This document shows positions 58,933-64,000 of a stretch of 64,000 nt of DNA, piece after piece. The notes under the pieces were generated by a model. The model was not told the DNA's origin. It saw only the letters and a list, made by a program, of their open reading frames with translations, and did not search any database. The translations under genes and the position numbers were made by a program. The stretch lies in NCBI GenBank assembly GCA_030549175.1, contig JAUKUA010000005.1, positions 2,604,001 through 2,668,000 of the forward strand. Direction: 5' to 3'. Each line of letters starts with the position of its first letter. Positions within the stretch are counted from its first letter, which is position 1. This DNA comes from Lasiosphaeris hirsuta. Its lineage: Eukaryota > Ascomycota > Sordariomycetes > Sordariales > Lasiosphaeriaceae.

Positions 58933-60268
58933 GTTGCTATGGTCTCTGAGCCCAATACCTGTCTGTGGTGGCACGGGACACTCGAGTCCATAACTCGGAT
59001 GCTTGTGGCGGCAGGTTGTAGGTTTGGCATCTATGCCACGGACTAGTACATCGCAAACTCCCTTTTTGCTACGTTCTGTCGCAATTGTTGCGGTGATGCA
59101 GTGTTTGAGTTGGGGCAGCGACGCGGACAGTGTGACTAAATCCCGAATGGGTCGCAACTGCCTTTAGTTTTGCCCTTGTCGCATGACTTCCACACAGTGC
59201 GCATCACAGTGTCTCCTTTTCACATCCAACAACACCACGACAGCTCAGTTTAGGATATAACGGTATGACATACTACCTTACTTTATCAACTCAACTACAA
59301 CTCGTTGCTGTATTTGTTTCCGCTGCTGTAATAATGCCAAAAGGCTATCGCGGATGAAGATGTTACGAGGCAAGTGCAACTGCCCTGTGATGGGTAGAAA
59401 TCGAGAAAGATTGAGCTTGAGGGAAAATGTAGATGCTGTCCCGTTTTCGAGTAAACCGGCTTAGGATATATCTCGGGTGCGTCTTTTGTTAAACTGACAA
59501 ACATGTTATCATGTCCCTTTACCATACCTACCAGACCACTATCCTACCCCTAAATTTAGTAAACTAGTTGATCGTTATGTCAACAGCGTCCAACAAGTCG
59601 GACCTCTCTGCGTTATTTGGCGAGGGAAAGGATAGAGCACTTGCTAAAAGAAACCTAGGCCCAGGATGAAGAATCAAAAGAATAGCAATGGGAGCAAAAC
59701 TCCAAAGCCCAAGGAGACGGCAAATGGTCCTGGGCAGACCCTTTTCGGCATGCCCTCAAGTACTGTGGGAAGTATCCGAGGCTCACGTTCCTCTGTACTA
59801 CCTACCAGAAAGAGATCCAGAGGGTCGTAGACGACCACCCTGTGAACCTTGGAAAATTGACGGTTCATACCATAGCGGTGCTATACACACTCTACTACCA
59901 ACCTACATGAATTGCACCTCATTCACTAGGACCTAAATACCAAAACGTCGAGAGAAAGAAAGAGAAAACCCCATGACCCAAGGGAATTTTATACACAGGG
60001 CCTGGTATCCCTAGGCCGCGAGTTTATAATATTAGAGAGCTCACAACGGGTCTTGGTTGGGAAAACGGACTGCACGGCACAAGGAGTTGCTCCGAAAAGG
60101 AAAGGTGCAGTCAACAAAGCAATCCTAGAAGCACAACATAATTCATCTCCCATCTCTGACCCCCCTTTTCTCTTGCCGAAGACACAATGATGACCTATCG
60201 AAGCACTAGAATTGAACCGTCATTACACATTTGCTTCAGCCACCCCCAATCCTCGTCCATAGCTCCAT
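58933..60268. other. Interval between delta-COP 3' end and APC4 start
   Basis: About 1.3 kb: APC4 promoter on the left and delta-COP 3' flank on the right. The middle (59270-60230) holds only short frames. No RNA gene was recognised. Confidence 0.6.
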
Positions 60269-61992
60269 CTACTCAATGGTGTATGAATCAGCCACGGACT
60301 TGATCTCTTTGGAGAAGGCCACCTCCTCGCCCTCATCAATCAATTCCACAGACTCGATCTATAGGAGTATTAACAACATGTCGACTATGACCCTTAGGGT
60401 TCAGCTGGAAAAAAGGAGGACTTACATCAACATCAACAAATGGTGTCGTCTTTGAGAACCGCACTTGCATTGGGAAGAACTCATTCTCATCATCTGCCTG
60501 TGCCTCAAACTCAAATGAACCACTCGGGTTATCTTCGTTCACAGCACCAATCGTCCACTCAAGGCTATCCCCGGACACCTCGTATACTTCATCATGGCTC
60601 GACACTGTCGGTTCCGCCGTGGCAAAAGGTACCGTGACAGCCACATCCTTCAGGGCATCGCCACCAGTCAGCTCGTACTCAATTGTCAGCGTCGTGTTGC
60701 CATCAGAGCCCTTGTTGACCCAAACGGTGAACATGATGGGTAGTACGCTTGTGTCGTCGACCTTGGGTGTCGCCCGCCACCGGAGCACACCGACCGAGTT
60801 GTTGACAGGGAAGCCCTTTGTTTGGTTTGTAAGTTGGATCGCCTTGCTTGTGTTGAAGATGGTGCGGTCCACGTTGGGGTGGGTGCGGAACTGAGCGCCG
60901 TGCGATGGTGTTGCATTGAGCTTGAGCTTGAGCTTGAGCTTGGTGAATGACGGGTCCGACACGCGCAGGGATAGGTCTCCGCTGACAGAAAATGAAGTTG
61001 GCGCGCCTTCCCTCGAGATCTTAGCTGAGATGGCTTCGTTGATAGTGATGTAGATCGAGTCGCGGTCGAGGGCGGCCGATGCCCGAGGAGCAGCTGCAGA
61101 CTCCGGTGCGGACGAGCTAGCTACCGGTACGAGAGGGGCTTCTTCTGCTTCTTGACCCAAATCTCCCCTCACGCGCTCAAACATGTCTGTGGTCTTCGAC
61201 TTCTTGCCCAGCTGCATACCCTTACCCTTGGGTGCAGCAAACTTGGTCTTGTTCTTTTCGGCTTCGTAGGTATCGTAAGTTTCTGTGATGGCAGGCCGGA
61301 TTGGCGGTGTGTAGGTCGGGTAGACGGGCGTTCGAGGCGCCCCAGCACGCGCGCCTCTCCCTGTCTCCTTGCGCTGCATCTCTAATTGCTTGGCCTTGCG
61401 CTTGCGCTCCTCGGTAGCCTCCAGCTCCTTGTTCTGTAACTGTGTAAGCGGCAGCCCATACACCCACGTCGTTCCTGACAACGTACCCGCGAAATAATCT
61501 CCTGAATGCGCTCCTCGTGGCTCTCCATCTCCAGGAATGTCTTGATCTGGCCGATCGACAGATTCTCGCGATACCCGAGGGTCACCAGCTCATCGAAGGC
61601 GCTGAGCAGATCGTAGGCGTGTTTGAGGATTTCACGCTCGTCTAGGCTCTTGCAGATACTGCTGACAACCTGGGAGAAGAGGTGGAGAGAGTCAATGTCC
61701 TGGAGAATGTTGGACTGCTGGTTGGTGATGAGCACCATGTAGAGCTCGTCGAGGGGTTGGTAGACGAATCGGACATTGTCCTGCTCGACTGTGGTGTGCT
61801 GTGTACCCGTGTCTGCAGCCTTGGGGAAGGAGGCAAGGAGGGCCTCAATGCGCGTCCGCTTGATGTCATGGAAAGCCCGGGCAATGACGGCCTTGCCGCC
61901 TCGGGTGCAGATAGACGCTGCGAGGACAACCTGGCAAAGAGCTTGGTTAGTCGTCTGTTGATCGAGGACAAGCTGCGGGAACGAGTTACCAT
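60269..61992 (-). CDS. ret2: Coatomer subunit delta (delta-COP)
   Basis: Four coding exons: 61992-61990 (the ATG only), 61930-61487, 61439-60426 and 60358-60269, giving 516 residues; introns of 59, 47 and 67 bp. The joined N-terminus MVVLAASICTRGGKAVIAR with FHDIKRTRIEALLASFPK is the longin-like N-domain of delta-COP. NILQDIDSLHLFSQVV and ILKHAYDLLSAFDELV follow, then a charged coiled linker (ELEATEERKRKAKQLEMQRKE). The C-terminal mu-homology domain contains ISREGAPTSFSVSGDLSLRV, LTNQTKGFPVNNSVGVLRWR and PMQVRFS. Known role: subunit of the COPI coat in retrograde Golgi-to-ER traffic; the mu-homology domain binds WxW-type signals. Length and motif order are normal. It shares a 954-bp divergent region with the gene at 62947. 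Confidence 0.96.
60916..60939. repeat. TTGAGC hexamer x4 in delta-COP
   Basis: Four exact copies encode the alternating Leu-Lys run (LKLKLKL) on a strand of the mu-homology domain. Confidence 0.85.
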
Positions 61993-62946
61993 CTTGACAG
62001 GAGGGTTCGCTGGCTTTTCGCGCACCCGAAAAAGAGCTAGGACGGACTATTGGGGCTGGAGGGCTTGGGGGATGTGTGATATTGTGAAGAGCTTCACCAC
62101 CTTACTCTAGCCAGAAATGGGAATTGAAGCACCGCTATGGGTTGAGGTGGTCTTTCCCGCGGTTGTGTGGCCGACGTGGGGCTGCCAGCTGACACTGCTG
62201 GCAGGATCCTCAGCCAGCAGGATCCTCAGCTGGCAGGATCCTCAGCTGGCAGGACGGATAGCAAGGCTGACATCCCATTTGCGTTCCAGCATTCCCCGAA
62301 CTGCCACTGTGAAGTTACCGCACCTGTGTTACCTAATTTAGGCACTAATCCAGAAGTGGGACCTTCCATTCCGCCGTCATTTTCCATGTCATTTGGTCGC
62401 GGTTCTTTGTTTGTCTCAACTTGTGACAACTTTTTGCAACAACAGTTCACAGGGCGGCCCAACGAGTCATTTGACGGCACTCCGACTCACTCCTCAACCG
62501 ACAGACAGACCGCGCGCTGCTCTTGAATACAAGAGCCCAGCACCCAGACGTTCGACCTAACACCCAACAGGCTTGCACAGCTTAGCACACGCACGACTCC
62601 CAGGCTGCGACAGCTCCCCCGATCAGCCACTGCTATCAAACACACCACCAACCTTCTTTCGATGTTTGCCGACACAGCGCGATTTTTCTATCAAACCAGT
62701 CACATTTGCATCTCCGACAGATACCAATCTTTGGGTTTCTCGATTTACTATTGATTGCGGGACGCAACGCTGCGTGACCGACGGCGACATCTCGAAGGTT
62801 TCGGTTAGCAGGTAGCCCTCGACTCCAGAAAAACGGATGATGAGCTGCTGTGGCCATTATTGACAACCGAATTGTGAATTTGTTGCCCCCTTTAACTTGC
62901 GATCTACTAAGCACTGCGTCAATCCTTCTATCGAGCAATAACCAAC
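61993..62946. promoter_or_regulatory. Divergent promoter region, delta-COP (-) / 62947 gene (+)
   Basis: 954 bp containing a 16-bp tandem repeat (62199-62254) and short frames only. The right ~350 bp is C/A-rich leader-like sequence. Confidence 0.6.
62199..62254. repeat. 16-bp tandem repeat TGGCAGGATCCTCAGC, 3.5 copies
   Basis: Units at 62199-62214, 62215-62230 (two changes), 62231-62246 and a half unit to 62254, each with a GGATCC palindrome. It lies in the divergent delta-COP promoter region. Confidence 0.85.
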
Positions 62947-64000
62947 ATGGATGTCAAAATCTCTGTGACAGAGCCTCAAGTGGAACAGGAGGATTACTTC
63001 TTGGATCTTGACGCCGACGCCGAGGTAGAAGACTTCGACTTCAAGCTGGATGGCGCATATGACACCAGCATTCAGTACGATACCACTGAGGCAACCGCAA
63101 GAGACTCAGCAAACCAGGCTGCCGATTTTGAGATCGGATATGAAGATGATGAGGCCCAAACCGCCCCCGCGGAGGACGGATACATGTCGCCCGGGAAGAT
63201 GGCAGCGCAAGATGGAAATGAAGACATGAGCATGGGCTATCAAGATGAGATAGGGTATGATGATGAAGAGCCCTCTACGACAGATGGTGCCGACAAAGCA
63301 GGACTAGAAGAAGCCAATGCCCTCGACTTGGAGATTTCTACCAAATTACCAGAGGAACACGACCCAGAGGACCACGATGAGAACCGGCAGGTCTTCAATG
63401 GCCAAACCGAACCGGCCGAGGCAAAGCCCGCGGCAGCAGCGGGTGGAGATCCAACTCCAGAGGGGCCCAGCGAAGAACTTGTGTTGCATGATGATCTTGG
63501 TGATCATGAAGAGCACATTTCTAGTTCAGGTGGCAACCCTGACGCGAGCATCGCCGCTGTTGATGATAGAGGCGCTGACCAATCACTCATTCCGACACAT
63601 GAAAACAAGTCCGCCGCCGGTAGTACTGTGAGCAGTGATGTGGACAAGACGAACGCCCTCCCCGGATTTCCTGGCATAGAAGTCCACTACAACAACGGCC
63701 AGTACTCGCTGTTTGGAACCCCGGCTGATGACCCGGATTCTTATTTCCTTTCCGACACAAAGGAGTTAGAGGGGCCGCTAACGCAGTTCCTAGCCTCCCT
63801 TCGTGCGGTTGTCTCTGATGAGATCACAGACGAGGACGAGCTGTTGGTCCGCCTCGACGCTCTATCTTTTGAATTTGGGGAGAAGTCTAGCAAGCGGTTT
63901 TTGTGCCGAAGCCTTCGTGACATTCTTGGTTGCTATGCTGCAATAGCTAGCAAACAAGCCGAAAGCCCACAAAACCTTGTCTTGACACTCTTGATTCGCC
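62947..64000 (+). CDS. Acidic fungal protein, possibly DUF2420 family (3' truncated by window edge)
   Basis: Open from the ATG at 62947 to the window end: 351 complete codons. The first ~230 residues are strongly acidic and disordered (DLDADAEVEDFDF; EIGYEDDEAQ; DEIGYDDEEP). A folded-looking part then starts with PGFPGIEVHYNNGQYSLFGT, followed by YFLSDTKELEGPLTQFLASLR, DELLVRLDALSFEFGE and DILGCYAAI. The short strand plus the LFG motif and helices resemble the fungal DUF2420 family as I remember it; the family name is tentative and its function is unknown. The acidic start would fit a nuclear protein, but no localisation signal is visible. A likely start is supported by the CAACATGG context and an in-frame, motif-free upstream sequence. 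It is divergent from delta-COP. Confidence 0.75.
   Translation, partial: MDVKISVTEPQVEQEDYFLDLDADAEVEDFDFKLDGAYDTSIQYDTTEATARDSANQAADFEIGYEDDEAQTAPAEDGYMSPGKMAAQDGNEDMSMGYQDEIGYDDEEPSTTDGADKAGLEEANALDLEISTKLPEEHDPEDHDENRQVFNGQTEPAEAKPAAAAGGDPTPEGPSEELVLHDDLGDHEEHISSSGGNPDASIAAVDDRGADQSLIPTHENKSAAGSTVSSDVDKTNALPGFPGIEVHYNNGQYSLFGTPADDPDSYFLSDTKELEGPLTQFLASLRAVVSDEITDEDELLVRLDALSFEFGEKSSKRFLCRSLRDILGCYAAIASKQAESPQNLVLTLLIR

Noticed and set aside
1..64000. CRISPR arrays, bacterial operons, transposon ends
   Set aside because: None seen. The genes are intron-bearing eukaryotic genes and the tandem repeats found are short microsatellites or minisatellites.

Overview
The window is nuclear DNA from a filamentous ascomycete (Pezizomycotina, most likely a Sordariomycete). 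The evidence is GT...AG introns of about 46-125 bp with CTAAC/CTAAT-type branch sites, GC-rich coding DNA, a dispersed single 5S rRNA gene of Neurospora type, and a gene set typical of moulds (fungal rhodopsin-domain protein, DOT1, ATG16, APC4, FEX, DNA ligase IV). No intact transposon, CRISPR array or convincing tRNA gene was seen. The exon structures below were worked out by hand from splice signals, reading-frame continuity and family motifs.

Layout. 1-763: 3' end of a rhodopsin-domain membrane protein (+). 764-5189: long gene-free stretch. 5190-6830: conserved disordered fungal protein of unknown function (+). 9229-14746: RRP5 (-). 15461-18439: alpha/beta-hydrolase-like protein with repeated Trp motifs (+). 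19065-20889: mitochondrial processing peptidase alpha (-). 21349-23460: FHA-RING ubiquitin ligase of the Dma/CHFR type (+). 24161-24281: 5S rRNA (+). 24727-27529: VPS16 (-), divergent from 27918-28628: ATG16 (+). 29013-30588: DOT1 (-). 33024-35836: HAM1/DUF4449 protein (+). 36535-39667: DNA ligase IV (+). 40094-40985: uracil phosphoribosyltransferase (-). 41977-43575: fluoride exporter FEX (+).

43.6-50.7 kb is the least orderly part. It holds a decayed HSP70-like gene (-), an HNH-nuclease-domain protein (+), a 1.3-kb empty stretch, and an RNase Z-like gene (+) whose frame breaks in a C-homopolymer. After it come ordinary housekeeping genes: a BAR-PH-VASt protein of the LAM/SIP3 type (-), APC4 (-), delta-COP (-), and at the right edge the 5' part of an acidic, possibly DUF2420-type protein (+).

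Functionally this is a mixed chromosomal segment, not an operon or biosynthetic cluster. Several neighbours share themes: VPS16 and ATG16 (vacuole/autophagy) share one short divergent promoter; DOT1 and LIG4 act on chromatin and DNA repair; the FHA-RING ligase and APC4 act in mitotic control; delta-COP, VPS16 and the LAM protein act in membrane and lipid traffic. The observations most worth following up are the Trp-doublet repeats in the hydrolase-like protein, the HNH/decayed-HSP70 accessory block, the frame break in the RNase Z-like gene, and the compact vps16-atg16 promoter.
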